DNA of 64,000 nucleotides from Cloeon dipterum (GCF_949628265.1 NC_088789.1:620001-684000), one strand, 5' to 3'; numbered from the stretch's first letter, positions 30,111 to 42,148 are shown. Numbers and translations are program-made. The notes: generated by a model not told the origin, from the sequence alone.

Positions 30111-30341
30111 TGTTACATATTGCTAATCTAACTTTTGTACTTTTCCCGCACGGAGTGGGAGAGTGCGTAAGGGAGCATGCGTGAGGCATTAATAAAGTTA
30201 GTAAGGAGTGAGTGAACAAGCAAAGTGCCTGCGTTTGATTGCTACTCCTGTACCTACAATTAGATACAGTTACAATTACAAAATATTGGAACTACAAGTA
30301 CAACTACAACTTACCAATTAGTGCTAGGTAACATACTATTA
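30111..30341 (+). repeat. 3' LTR of the gypsy-type element
   Basis: Identical by eye to the 5' LTR; followed by the TATTT duplication. Confidence 0.93.
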
Positions 30342-30346
30342 TATTT

Positions 30347-30789
30347 AAATATACTATTGGTAGTTTTAACAAATTTACTCAACTCTCGCACGTAAATGGA
30401 ATAAAGTCGCAACAAAAATTGTGCTCGGAGAAAGCAAACTAGCCGAAAAAGTAACCCGCCAGAGCCCTGATTAAGCATGTCTGCGCAACATATAAATAGC
30501 CTGCCGTGCAGCAGAACATTAATCTCATTCAGCAGTTATCAAGACGGCCGCTTATAGCTCTCATCCTGCTCTTTTCCTTATAATGATTAAATCAAAAGAA
30601 AACTTTTGAGGAATTCGAATTAGAATCATTTAGTTCTCTTGATTTAAACTTCTTCCACAAATTTATCTTTATTGGGAAAACATGAGTGTTGAAATTGCAT
30701 AAATTTTTCTAAGTGTCGGTCTCAAGAGAAACCTAATACAAAAAGTATTCGCTGATAGGGCTAAAATTTATGTTGCATGCGTTTGGTCC
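30347..30789. other. Spacer with a promoter-like TATA/Inr pair
   Basis: TATAAATA at 30491-30498 is followed about 36 bp later by TCATTC (30525-30530), an arthropod initiator match. No gene follows on the plus strand, so this may be the promoter of a lost gene or chance. Confidence 0.3.
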
Positions 30790-31385
30790 CTATTTCAAAG
30801 CCTCATTTTTGAGGTACTTCAAGAGGGGCAGGTTGAACCAAGGAACTAGGTCGGCGGCAGTCTCTCCCTTGGCCGTCTTATCCTTCACGTCGACACCTTC
30901 TTCCTCGACAAACCACTCGCAGAATCGATCATTTCCCAACTCCGCTGCAACATGAAGAGCAGTTTTCCCGCTGATTGGCGAGTTTACGGAGACTAGATGT
31001 TGATAATTGTTATAATCATTATAATTGTATTTTTGCAGCAACTTGACGACTTCGAGTGCGTCGAGATAGATGCACTAAATTGACTCCATTATGTGCGACC
31101 GACAAGTCGGCGCCGAGTTTGCACAATTTCTCGACGGCGCCGACGTTTCCTTCTTTGACAGCGAGGAGAATTGGTGTTTCTCCCAGAACAGATTTCTGAT
31201 TCAGACTCAAGAAATCCTGGTAAAAAACGTAGAAAACCTGGTTGAAATTGTGAATTAGATCGGCTCCATGATATAAGTTTAAGGCTGCAAAATGAACTAC
31301 ACTCAATTTGATGAATTGGCTCAACTCCAGGGGGTCAATCCTTTGCTTGAATAAGAGCCACCGACAGATTTCGATAATTAGCCAT
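30790..31385 (-). pseudogene. Truncated ankyrin-repeat pseudogene (C-terminal part)
   Basis: Minus-strand relative of the last third of the intact ankyrin gene (44841-46682). Readable parts include FIKLSVVHFAALNLYHG, GETPILLAVKEGNV and GKTALHVAAELGNDRFCEW to the LKYLKNEALK stop at 30790. An 8-bp deletion near 31070, at a GTGCA direct repeat, breaks the frame after NGVNLVH. About 36 extra bp near 31210-31245 add residues absent from the intact gene. The rest of the gene is missing upstream of 31385. Confidence 0.78.
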
Positions 31386-32055
31386 CAATTTTGCCGAAAT
31401 CAAGCGTCTGAGCTCTGAGCTGTTAAAAAAAACTCATAGATACACAAGAAGTACCTTGACATTTTGTCGCATTGAAAATAATTTTATGCTAAAGTCAGGC
31501 AATGGCACAATGTGCGAATTGTTTGCTCTAGCGATCCTCTCCTGTGATCATAAGGAAATATACCAAACATTGTCTTAAATATTGCATGGAATTAAATTGC
31601 GTGGTGGCTGCACTACCCGCTCAATGCTCTCTCCTCTTGGTGCCGCAGGTCTATTGACTTACAGCCCTACTGCACTCAACATTCTCCAAGCCCTCCGAAA
31701 TTAGCTGCGCAGCTGATATTATGCGTATGCTTGGAAATATCTTGTCCGCATAGAGAAACAGAAATATTCTTTAATTCATGAACTTTATCTTTTATATTTT
31801 TTCTTATTTATTCATTGTATTGAAAGTTAAATGTTCATTAAACTATACTTAAACTAAAAGAATCGGATGAAAATTTAGAAAAAATCATTGTTAAAAAACT
31901 ACGGAAAATAAGAAATCAATTTATGAAAATTTTAGAGTGCCAATTTCGTAGCAAGAGAACACACATGAATTATTTTCACGTTGCGATAGGCGGCAAATAA
32001 GTTGGTTTTGATTCCAACGTTGAATATCAGAAGATAATATTTTATCTCTGATTTA
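31386..32055. other. No gene seen
   Basis: AT-rich intergenic sequence without recognisable features. Confidence 0.4.
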
Positions 32056-32218
32056 GCGGCAACGTTGCCTGTCCCCTCATCGGCGCTTGGCCGCTCTCGC
32101 TCTCCCTCCTCTGACGACGACAATGTTCAGGGACTCGATATAAAGGCAACCTTAAAACCTAACTTTCAAATTCCATAACTGAAGTCCCGGCCAGACTTAT
32201 TGTTGAAAAACTAATAAC
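32056..32218 (+). repeat. Duplicated block, copy 1
   Basis: Begins GCGGCAACGTTGCC, contains GCCGCTCTCGCTCTCCCTCCT and ends in AAACTAATAAC. A diverged copy in the same orientation is at 35548-35725. It resembles a promoter/5' UTR-type sequence, but no gene is attached. Confidence 0.45.
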
Positions 32219-32226
32219 CCTGTACC

Positions 32227-33043
32227 TAGACATCTGAGCCACCCACATTTTGATCGGCGGCTGCCTTTCTGGCTCTGAGCTGTCAATAAAGACGTCGGCG
32301 GCTGACTGGCAAAATTTCGTCGTCCCGGCTTGCGGCTGGCTCATGTGCTTTTTAAAACTGCATAACTCAAAAGTCGCAACTCAAAACTTAATTGTATGTA
32401 ACACGCTGTTAACTGGAGACTTGGAGAGATCGCAATAACCCGCATTTTTCTGGAAAACATACTGCATTGCAAAAAAATATGTTTTTGCGGGTTCTGTAAT
32501 TTTGCGCATTTTTTCGAATCACATTGCATTTCAATTGAAGATGAAACTTTTTCATGATGCTGGATATTTAAAAAACGTTTCTTAAATTAAAGAACGTTTA
32601 AAATTTTTTGGGAAAAATCAAAATACCCATCGCAAAATACGATTGCGCAATTCCTTTGAGAGTTCCCCATTTAAAACAATGCTAATTTGGAGGCTGATTT
32701 TCTCGAAAATTTACAGTGCTGCCTATGTTTTTTTAACTGTAAATGATCCTTAGGACCTAATTTGTATGTGTGTTAAAGGATTTTGCGGGGAAATTCACTA
32801 TCATTCCTCTTTACGACATCGAGTATGAAACTACTTTAAGAAAATTTTCGTGAAAAAGAGAACGGCACGAAATTTTTTTTAACTTGGGCGCACGTGAAAA
32901 TGACAAAATGATACAGATAAAAATAATAGGTTGCTGGTTGGCGCGCCTTAGATCAGCTGGCTGAGCCGATAAAAAAGGTCGGCGGCCGGCGGCTCGATAA
33001 AAGGATCGGTTCAGTCAGCTGGCGCGGCTGGCTCAGATGTCTA
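32227..33043. mobile_element. Probable foldback / hAT-like element
   Basis: Terminal inverted repeats TAGACATCTGAGCCA and TGGCTCAGATGTCTA. The first bases match the TAGACATC terminus of the hAT MITE at 16818. Subterminal CAGCTGGC and CGGCGGC motifs recur in both orientations. No 8-bp duplication is seen and there is no coding capacity. Confidence 0.5.
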
Positions 33044-33170
33044 ACAATAATTTACAGCAATTTTTCGCAATTATATAATATTAAGTTATATTTAAAAAAA
33101 TCCTGATTTTTCGTCTAGGTTAATTATTTCAAATTCTATTGATTATTATAGTTTTCGCAGAGAAATATTC

Positions 33171-33418
33171 CTCGCTACTTGCTGTTTTGCACCTTTCCAG
33201 CATGCGTGATTTGGCTTCACGGGACGAATGTCTAGCGTTTCAATGCAGTCCTCGGTGCGGAGGCAAGTGGCCCTTGAGTGGGCTGGGTCCTTGTGCGGCC
33301 TGCTGCGCCCATGTTATCCGTTCGCGGTGTTATGGGGACCCGGGTTTCAGCATTCGTGCTAGTGTAGTGCGCGCCCTTCCCGGTCCGAGAGGACAGGGAT
33401 AAAAAGAGTAAAAAAAAT
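33171..33418 (+). repeat. Dispersed repeat R, copy 2
   Basis: A longer copy of the 7721-7885 repeat, starting CTCGCTACTTGCTG and ending GGGATAAAAAGAG plus an A run. Confidence 0.7.
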
Positions 33419-33946
33419 ATTGTTAGAAACTAAGATAATACTTAAATTGGTTTATCTTTCGAGAGAAGAAATCGTGCGTGGTTAAAAAAAAACTTAATAG
33501 TGTAGTGCCTATGTCAATAGGTGGCTGAAAATACGGTGGCAGAAGACCAGATGTAGTTGAACCGCGCTGTCAATCAAGCGGCAAGCTCAAGCTGCAGAGA
33601 AGCAGGCGTTCGCTGCTTTCAAACTCTATTTAGCAGCTCAACTTTTGGTCCACTTCTGTACACCCGAAACTAAATGTGCGGCATATATTGAGGAAAACTG
33701 CGGAAAATTCAGCGGAATTTACCAAAGCAAAAACTCCTCTGCCTACATGAGAAAAGACAAAGATTCATAATGTCTGATGCATTTTCATCAAGAACGGTTA
33801 AAAGTTTCATAAATCTACAATAACGAAAGCATAAAGCTGTTGACACCAGATCACTGATTCCTTCAGGAATTCAAATTCTGAGTGCAGAGATTAGGACTAG
33901 CACACAAGCATAAATTGACATTGCATTTAATTTAATACTTATAGAA
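33419..33946. other. Spacer between inverted repeat R copies
   Basis: No gene recognised. Confidence 0.4.
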
Positions 33947-34190
33947 TTTTTTTGCTCTTTTTACCCTTGTCCGAGGACCGGGAAGGGTGTGCACTGCACT
34001 AGCACGAATGCTGAAACCCGGGTCCCAATAATACCGCGAACGGATTGAATGGGCGCAGCAGGCCGCACAGGGACCCAGCCCATTCAAGGGCCACTTGCCT
34101 CCGCACCGAGGACTGCATTGAAACGCTAGACATTCGTCCCGTGAAGCCAAATCACGCATGCTGGAAAGGTGCAAACCAGCAAGTAGCGAG
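33947..34190 (-). repeat. Dispersed repeat R, copy 3 (inverted)
   Basis: Reverse-complement copy of 33171-33418, about 530 bp away, ending at CAAGTAGCGAG. The pair could form a long hairpin. Confidence 0.7.
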
Positions 34191-35547
34191 TCCCAGCCCG
34201 TTGAGCAATTTGAGCATTTGAAGTCACTAAACTAACCACTTTTTGCCATCTCTGACATTGGGTAGCCTGTATTAGATCTCCCAACAGCTCAAATACCTCC
34301 CATTGCTTTGACACTCCTGAGAGTGCCTTAACAATACGAGCCAACGGGCTGGTCGAAAAGAATAATTTTTAAAAGAAATTTTATAAATTTTAATAAATAT
34401 TTTGGGGAGATTGAGCAACTTTCGGTTAAGGTAAGCAAAAGTGAAGAAAGCAAAAATACCTGGAATGCTATCTAGCTTAGCAATTGCAGCCTTGAACTAT
34501 TCACCTAACTAGTCTTCCCAGGAAATACAGAATTAAAACTTTTAAGGAGCGATCAGCTCTGGGCTTCGCCGCGCGCAGTCACTTTCACTCACCTCATCTG
34601 CAAGAGAAAAAGTTACGAGTTAGTAGAATTTAAACCAGGATATTTTGCGTCAGGTTCAATAGATTGTGATGGTTTAAAAAAGCACTTTAATAGTTTTAGT
34701 TTGGGAAAATAGCGCTATTAACGACAAGTCATGTCGTGTAATAAAATCGGGTCAAATTCCTCAACCAAATATTCCATTCATAAACGATTTTGATGTTTTG
34801 ACTGTTTTGAGAATTTTTTTGTACCTGTTATTTGCAAAGTAACCGGTACATGGAAATCTACACAGCGGCATTTTTGCAATGGTAGCCGCAGTTTTTAAAA
34901 TAGTACCCGGCTGACTGGCGCGGCTCGCAAAAACTGGCGGCTGCGGCTGGCTCAAAATTTGAGCAGAAAAGGCGGCGCAGCTCGCTCAGACCTCAACTCA
35001 CGGCACGTTAATTCTTCAATAAATTAATATAGGTAAATACATGCAAAGATATCTGAATGACCCAACAACTAAAATTTAGTGGGGTAATCCATGGTAATTT
35101 TATTAAGGTTAGGGGATTGTTACGTAACTTCCAACAAGGCCGCCAGACGTGAGAGGCGCGGTGATCGCCACACAGCAATCCCAAAACTGGCCTCATTCTG
35201 TTTGTTACATGTGCGCAATAGACCCGCGCATCTGTTAATCTTCCTGGCCGCATAGCAACTAAAATCTTTCATCCTTTATTTAATTTTTTGTGCATAATAA
35301 CACGCTCAAGTGTTAACATGGTGGAATAATTAAGAAATAGTCCGAATCATTTACCTAGCCGTAAAATCTGAATTTTTTTTAAAAAAAAATCACAAAATAT
35401 AAAATTGTGAAAAAAGGTTTCATATGTTTTTCTACATGCAAAAACGCCTTAAACGAGCATAATTAATTCTAATTTTATATATGTGCGACAAGCACACAAG
35501 GTTTTGGTTTGAGCGCTCAATACGTCGACGTCGCCCACCCTCTGATA
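34191..35547. other. No gene seen; small inverted repeat at 34195-34353
   Basis: CCAGCCCGTTG near 34194 and CAACGGGCTGG near 34343 bound about 160 bp and could be a tiny MITE. CGGCTGGCTC-type motifs near 34900-34990 resemble the subterminal part of the element at 32227-33043. No coding exon. Confidence 0.35.
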
Positions 35548-35725
35548 GCGGCCACGTTGCCAGTTCCTCGCTGCTCAATTCCCCTCTAACGAGACTCTGC
35601 CGCTCTCCCTCCTATTACGACTCGCGCGGCCAGGACTCGTATGGGAACCTTACATTCTAATTACAAAAATCAAAATTCAAGTCCTGGCACAGTCCAAAGC
35701 CTAGCTGATGTGAAACTAATAATAA
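35548..35725 (+). repeat. Duplicated block, copy 2
   Basis: Diverged copy of 32056-32218 (GCGGCCACGTTGCC, GCCGCTCTCCCTCCT and CTAATAATAAG in the same order). Confidence 0.45.
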
Positions 35726-37672
35726 GTGAAAGCACTTATATAATTAATCTACGTTAAACAAACTGATTTATCGCTGCAGCTTCAGATTCGGAGAACTATC
35801 AACTTGCCGCGACTAAATCAAATCTGAATTTTCATAAATTGAACCTTTCCAGTTCATTCGAACAGTGTCGCGACACTGAATTTTAATTAAAAGCGGACGA
35901 TAATGTAACTGGAGCCATCATTCTACGTCAATTCGGTCGCACCCTTTGTTATTATCGTTTCGAATACTCGACTTAGATTTCAATATTTAAGTCTTTTTGT
36001 TTTAATAACTTCATTTATCGACGGGTTGAAATTAAAAACGGCATACTCTAGCTTAATTGTTCAGACCGAATTTTCGCCTGCCGCCTAACGCGAGTTTTTT
36101 CCAACAGGTTCAAGAAGATTTAATGTTTATTTATTGGGTCTTATCCAAGATGGCGTCGTAGTGGAAATTTCCACTGTACATATTGTGTAAGCGCGTTGCT
36201 GGTTGAAAGAACCCCAGGCTCAGGGCCGCTCTGCTCTTCGAAAGCAGCTGGCGCACGCACGCGCAGCCAGAGAAAAGTTCAAGGCTTTGAGCTCAAAATC
36301 ATAATTATGGAGTTACAAAGCTCGCTCAAGAAATGTTGGTTGTTTTTCTTTAACCTTTGACTCACCATCCCCTTCAATTCACCCTTAATTTTTACCCTAT
36401 GTTACAAATAATAGTAAAAACGCAGCGGCTTAACATTTTAATAAACTAAAACGTCATCCGGCGATAAAAGCTGTACTAACCGCCCTGGAAATTTTAATAG
36501 CCTTCTTTTCGGTACGTTCAATGGGATCATTAAATTTTTTCCTTGGCTAATCATTTAACACCCAAAGTTGATTTATAAACGATATGTCGTCAATGCAGCA
36601 AACGGCAAGAATCGTACGGAGTCAGAGCAGCTGGGATAGTTACAAGAAAGGCGCGATAGCTGCTAAACTCGCACGGTCGGTCTTGCAACTCAACTTTTGC
36701 TCGCTCCTGTACTCCCGAGGTTTATAACGCTCAGGCCGCACAACGCACAGCAAGGAATAAACTGTGGAAAAATTAGTGATATATTCTTTAAAATTAAAAA
36801 ATTCTCCTAGTCGCATGGGAAAAAAATATCAAGATCGAGACCTAGCCCAGATGTCCGTAAATGAAAAAATTTAAATGCTAAATAATCACAGTTTAATGTG
36901 GAATAGTTGGCACCTAAATTCTAGCCCCTCATTTTTCATAATAATTTTGAATTGTCTGATAAACGTTTGCCCTGATAATATTCGTGCCAGTGCTACATGG
37001 AGCGCGACGCGCATGACTGCTATCGTGACGTCAGCAGTTGAGAGTATCATCTGTGTCCTTTGCGCTCCCAGCTCACCCCCTAACAAAGATTTCCCCCCAG
37101 GCAACGCGGTCATTTTTCTTGTCGTCCACGGTACTAGATATCGAAGAATCCCCCAGAATCGTTGCAGGGTCTCTTCAAAAACTGTTGAATATGAAATATT
37201 TTACACTGCAATCTCAACCTCTTAAAATTTTTGTTGATATACCCTTGATATTTTCCGCAGGATGCAATAATTACTGTCTTAATAGAAACCATAAAAACCC
37301 TCAACTCACATCTGGTCCACACTCTTTTAGAGTCTTGAATTAATTAGTTATTAATCGTATCTACCTTTTGACCAAAAAGTTGGATTTACAGATGGTTTAT
37401 TCGCATGAATCTAGAAACTTGACTAAAATAAAATGCATCTGGCGCCAAGCCTGTGGTGAACTTTCCGAACTTTCTACTCCTAGTCAACGATCCATCTGTC
37501 ACGAAAAATCACTGACGCCGTAGCGTGGGGGGGCTCGATGCCGGAGTTGCTGATATTGGCAAGGAAAATAAATCGCATGAAGGGCGGTTTTAATATTTGG
37601 CTTCATTCTTTAACGGAATAGGGCCGACGGACGGATTTTGTCCTAATTTCAAGTTCTAAATCTGATGTGGCG
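35726..37672. other. No gene seen
   Basis: A long intergenic stretch without a supported exon or element ends. ORFs such as 36875-37225 have no recognisable family. Confidence 0.45.
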
Positions 37673-38111
37673 TGTGGCGCCTTCTCGCCACTAATAACTG
37701 CCTTTCATTTAACCTGTATCGCCAGGTGGCAGTACAAAGGTGTGCAACAATCAAAGCACCCTTACTGCACCTTATCCCCCACTGCACAATCAGACTCGCA
37801 CCAAAGCAGTCGCAACACAATAATTTCTCTCTCCGGCTAGGATGAGATTTGGTGCGAGAAAACTCCATAAAAACTATTTCCTATTAGACCCGAACTACGG
37901 GGTAAGTGTCATAATTGTAATGTTGTGTTTTTATTGTTATAATTGTTTGTTGCATTTGTGATTTTTGATTATTAATGTAATTTCACAGTCTAAATCTTGG
38001 TCTTGATCTTGGTCTTGATTACTGATACCTCAACCACAAGACATGAATAAAAGACGAATAATTTGCACTACCAAAACGACGCATTTCTGTCACGCTTCCA
38101 CGTACCCCATA
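37673..38111 (+). repeat. 5' LTR, family L1
   Basis: Starts TGTGGCGCCTTCTCGCC, contains a GACCCGAACTACGGGG block and ends CGTACCCCATA. Confidence 0.88.
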
Positions 38112-38980
38112 CTGGTGACCTGCCTTCGTGACCCGCGAGTGGTCAGAAACCCAAGAAATGACCCGCGAGAGACAGTTGATGGACGAACAATCGGAAATTT
38201 GAGATGCCAGCCAAGCCTCAAATATTTAGTGAGAAGTCGGATAGACGAAATTCCAATTTCAACGCAGCCAACAAGATACAAAGCAGAAGATGAAATTCCT
38301 GCGATTTTCAAGAAGAATTAAAATGTGGTAAACTTATAGTGGAAGCCCAGTGATATTCTTTCCCCAATACGTGATTGAATAACTAACATTTTTTAACAAA
38401 TATTTACGATTGATTCTCAGTCAAAATTTCTAACAAATTCCCTTATGTCGGTATTTGTGTTTAATACATGTCAAAAGCAATTGTATGTGATCGCCGCCTG
38501 CACACACTGTGCATGCCGCGAGATTGTTTTCCGTTTGACAACTAGTCAACGATTAATGATTGCCCAATTGCGTTCCAAGTACGGTACCCGTCTGAGAGTT
38601 AGATATCGCCCATTGAGTATCCCGAGTAACTAACTCGCCCTCAAGGCGATCGCGATGAAGTCTGAAACACCCGGGGATGCCGAGGGCTGAGCGCGCGGTC
38701 CATGCACACACAGCAGACCCCCCAGTCCCGTCTTTACAACGCGTAACGTCCCGACTTAAGAGTCCGACGCCGGAAGATGTTCGCTTCCCTTCGCACAGTT
38801 GATAGTCTGCGCAGCCACGGTTGCCAGGTACACTATCCTCTAGTTCACAAACCAAGGTTTGTTCTGGCTCAGAATTGACCCCCGTCCGGACGCATTGGCA
38901 ACTCAACAATTTGACTAAGATCTTTCTCCCAGCAATTGTTTTTAATTTTCATAAGACTCCGTCTTAAAAGGGGGGAGTAG

Positions 38981-39419
38981 TGTGGCGCCTTCTCGCCACT
39001 AATAACTGCCTTTCATTTAACCTGTATCGCCAGGTGGCAGTACAAAGGTGTGCAACAATCAAAGCACCCTTACTGCACCTTATCCCCCACTGCACAATCA
39101 GACTCGCACCAAAGCAGTCGCAACACAATAATTTCTCTCTCCGGCTAGGATGAGATTTGGTGCGAGAAAACTCCATAAAAACTATTTCCTATTAGACCCG
39201 AACTACGGGGTAAGTGTCATAATTGTAATGTTGTGTTTTTATTGTTATAATTGTTTGTTGCATTTGTAATTTTTGATTATTAATGTAATTTCACAGTCTA
39301 AATCTTGGTCTTGATCTTGGTCTTGATTACTGATACCTCAACCACAAGACATGAATAAAAGACGAATAATTTGCACTACCAAAACGACGCATTTCTGTCA
39401 CGCTTCCACGTACCCCATA
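38981..39419 (+). repeat. 3' LTR, family L1
   Basis: Near-identical to 37673-38111; followed by the GGCG duplication. Confidence 0.88.
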
Positions 39420-39467
39420 GGCGCAAGCGAGACTGACGCGAACGCACTCGCTAAGACCGCGAGACTA

Positions 39468-39648
39468 CACTGCAAATCAGGGGTGAGAAAATGTCACTGC
39501 GCTGCAGTGAGAAAATCTCACCCCGCCGTATGTCACTATACCTGGGGTGTCAAAGGTGAGTTTTTCGCACCGCGCAGCAGTGATATGCGGCGGGGTGATA
39601 TTTACTCACTGCAGCACAGTGTTATTTTATCACCCCTGACTTGCAGTG
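39468..39648. mobile_element. 181-bp foldback MITE with TA target duplication
   Basis: TA at 39466-39467 and 39649-39650 flanks CACTGCAAATCAGGGGTGA ... TCACCCCTGACTTGCAGTG. The arms of about 65 bp remain largely complementary. A TA duplication suggests Tc1/mariner-type mobilisation. Confidence 0.75.
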
Positions 39649-39650
39649 TA

Positions 39651-40007
39651 ATGAGTTAACAATTAATTTCTAGCTCTCACGGGAAAGCATCATCAGTTCC
39701 TCAGCCGAAATTCGTGAATTTTTTTTTATTTTTACAGGATCAAAAATATTTTTACCTTTCTAAGGAAGATCATTTTAATTCATAATGCTCGTAGTCCTTC
39801 GTTACAATGGGTTGACACTTAACACGGCAAAAGAACAGAATTTTTAGTAATGCTTTAAAATATTTAATGCCATGGTGGCATGGCTTTCCCATGGTTGCAG
39901 TTAGTTAATTTGGTTATGTGATGCCATAATCCTGGCTTGGAGCGCTACTTTTCGTTCCGCCAGAGCGGACGCCAGGTGCTGCGGCGCGGCGTAGTAATTA
40001 GAGATTG
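39651..40007. other. No gene seen
   Basis: AT-rich sequence ending in a short GC-rich segment before the ankyrin fragment. Confidence 0.4.
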
Positions 40008-40458
40008 GGCAGCAGCAGGCAGCGCAGACCTGGAAGTTTTTAAGTGGCTGATAGAAGAGGTAGAAGTAGACACGAGTAATGCAGAAGCAAGCAAAGGTAA
40101 TACTTTGCTTCACTTAGCAGTAAGCAACACAAGATTCGGAAAAAATCTCATCGATTGCATGATTACCACAATGCAAATCTATGTGAACGAGAGTGGCGAT
40201 GATAGTTGGACACCGCTCATGCTAGCTCTATATAAAAAAAACTATGACGTTGTTGAAGAGTTGTGCAAACACGGAGCTGTTTCCAAAGAGATACTCAACG
40301 AAACTTGTGAAGAAAACCATTTGTTTGCATGTGTGAGACGTAATTATCTGGAGGGTGCCAAGTTTTTGCATCACAAAGATTCAACTCTAATTCACCAAGA
40401 ACAAAAACATGGAATGAGCATTTTACATGTTGCAGCTAATTTCGCAGGCATCGAAATT
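40008..40458 (+). pseudogene. Ankyrin-repeat gene fragment (middle part)
   Basis: Corresponds to 45697-46137 of the intact gene: DLEVFKWLIEEVEVD, GKNLIDCMI, TPLMLALYKKNYDVV, HGAVSKEIL and HGMSILHVAANFAGIEI. The frame is open, but both the N- and C-terminal parts are absent. It ends exactly where a DNA element starts (40461). Beyond that element, another part of the gene appears in the opposite orientation. Confidence 0.8.
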
Positions 40459-40460
40459 AG

Positions 40461-41509
40461 AGTGTATTTCAAGAACAAGACCGAAAAATAATACCGGATT
40501 TCCGGTATTGTTCTTGTTTTGCCGAATTTTTCAAAATTCAATACCAGAACAATACCAAACAACACTGGAAAAGGCAATACAAGAATATTGTTTTTTCCTG
40601 AATTCTTTATGATGGTAGAGAAATTTTCATAGAAAAATTCTTCTAATTTTTAAAAATCCCTATTTTTGGTCTTGTAAATTTTTTATTTTCAATAAAAATT
40701 GCAGAAAAATCCGCAAAAAGGTTTATGCAATGCAGTTGGGTTTTTTTCCAAAAAAATGCGTGTTTTGGCGAACCCTGCACTGGTTATACCAAGAGACCGA
40801 AAATTTAATCTCTCATTGCAATATTCCAAAATTTCTGACTATTTTTGCACGAAATATGTATACGACTCTTTCGGGGTAAAATTCGGAAAAATGCGGACAA
40901 AAACAAAACTAAGTGTTTTCCAGCTGTTAATTTTTGCGTAAAAAACCAGTATTGCTGTTGCATTTTTGCGTATTGCAAATTTGGCGAACCCCAATAGCTT
41001 TCTTTCCTCCTCGAGTTGACAAAGTGAGAATCTTTAGGCTTTTAATGCTGCACTTTGCCATTGCTGCCGATAAAACTGTCCCTCGTCGCGCTGAAGATTG
41101 TCCCTATCCCTTCCCATCCCTGTCTTGAAATAAAAAATTCAACCCGCGTCCCTCAGGGACGGGACGGGAATCCTGTAATCCCTGTCCCTGGTCCCCTCTC
41201 TAGTTTCAGTTTTAGAATATATTTAATCAAGCAAAATGACAGTTTTATTAAAATGCTAAAGTAAGATTTGATAATATACAACTTAAAAAAGATGTCTTCC
41301 AGAAAAAATCCCAAAAACAAGAATTTAAAAAAAACAATACCGAAACAAGATTTTTTGTCAGAAAAGCAATACCAAAACAAGAAGGTTTGAAAAACAATAC
41401 AAGACAAGAAATTTTTAAATATTCCTTTCAGAAACAATACCGGAACAATACCAGTTTCGGCAAGAAAAGTTCCATCAGACAATACAAAAATTTGGTCTTG
41501 AAATACACT
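40461..41509. mobile_element. DNA element with 14-bp inverted termini at a gene breakpoint
   Basis: Begins AGTGTATTTCAAGA and ends in its complement. The interior is rich in AATACC and GGAACAA / AAACAAGA motifs in both orientations, as in hAT subterminal regions. No ORF is recognised. The flanks belong to different parts of the ankyrin gene in opposite orientations, so no target duplication is expected or seen. Confidence 0.65.
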
Positions 41510-42148
41510 ATGCATATGTCGTTAACGTCGAACCCCTCTATCGAAGAAAAATTTAACGAGATCTCCTCCGTGTTCCTTGTTGTAGCCAACGTAAAATAAG
41601 ACTGTCCTGTTAAATGTAGTCACGGAATGAACGTCAACGCCCACTTCGTCGATCAGCCATTCACACATACGTCGATCAGCAAAGTATGCTGCTAAATGAA
41701 TAATGCTAATAACAAATCCTTCACAGGTCGACTCGTTGAAAAGTTCTGGGAACAAATTGAAGACCTTTTTGGCTACGTCCAGATTGTTCTTCTTAACACA
41801 AAGGAGCAATAGATTGTAGGAAGGATCACTAAGCCTGCCGATTTCTTGGGTGACCTCAAGAGCTTCCTCTCTGATGGCGTAGTCCAGGGGCTGCTCCCCT
41901 TCTGAGTCTTTCGCATCCACTTTACAGCCAAGAGACGCAAAATATTTGACCAGCTCGACCCCGTGTTTCTTATTCGCAGCTGCGAAGTGCACCACGGAGA
42001 CGCCGTGTTCTTTGGTCTTTTCTTTCAAATCGGCACCATTATCCACAAGATTTTTGCACTTCCTCACGCCACAGTTCAATGCTGCATTCATCAATGGAGA
42101 TAAGCCTACCTTTAGCTTTTGGGTTTTTAGCTGGTGTTTGGGTGCCAT
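41510..42148 (-). pseudogene. Ankyrin-repeat gene fragment (N-terminal part)
   Basis: Minus-strand copy of the first 210 or so residues of the intact ankyrin gene, starting MAPKHQLKTQKLKV and containing HGVSVVHFAAANKKHG, CKVDAKDSEGE and ADRRMCEWLIDEVGVDVH. Near 41540 a 1-bp insertion changes the frame and gives a stop after FFFDRGVRR. It then meets the DNA element at 41509. Because its 5' region and start codon are intact, a truncated 208-residue protein could still be made. Confidence 0.8.

Larger units (their letters stand above)
25478..30341 (+). mobile_element. Intact Ty3/gypsy-type LTR retrotransposon
   Basis: A 4864-bp element with two 231-bp LTRs that look identical, TATTT target duplications at 25473-25477 and 30342-30346, a primer-binding-site candidate just inside the 5' LTR and one uninterrupted gag-pol ORF. 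There is no env-like ORF. A purine-rich tract directly before the 3' LTR is not obvious. Identical LTRs imply a very recent insertion. Confidence 0.95.
37673..39419 (+). mobile_element. Non-autonomous LTR retrotransposon (family L1)
   Basis: Two 439-bp LTRs (37673-38111 and 38981-39419), differing at one visible base, flank 869 bp with no coding capacity. The flanks carry GGCG on both sides. A primer-binding-site candidate CTGGTGACC starts at 38112, and a polypurine tract AAAAGGGGGGAGTAG ends at 38980. It is an internally deleted, TRIM/LARD-like element that would need proteins from elsewhere. A related family is at 49022-50764. Confidence 0.88.

Noticed and set aside
33139-34174. ORFs reading CSPRCGGKWPL in repeat R
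   Set aside because: Present only because the repeat is copied; frame broken in the third copy at 7721.
38043-38321. 92-codon ORF crossing an LTR border
   Set aside because: Spans LTR, primer-binding site and non-coding interior; not open in the related family L2.
37656-39176. Two identical 70-codon minus-strand ORFs
   Set aside because: They are the same stretch of the two family L1 LTRs read antisense.
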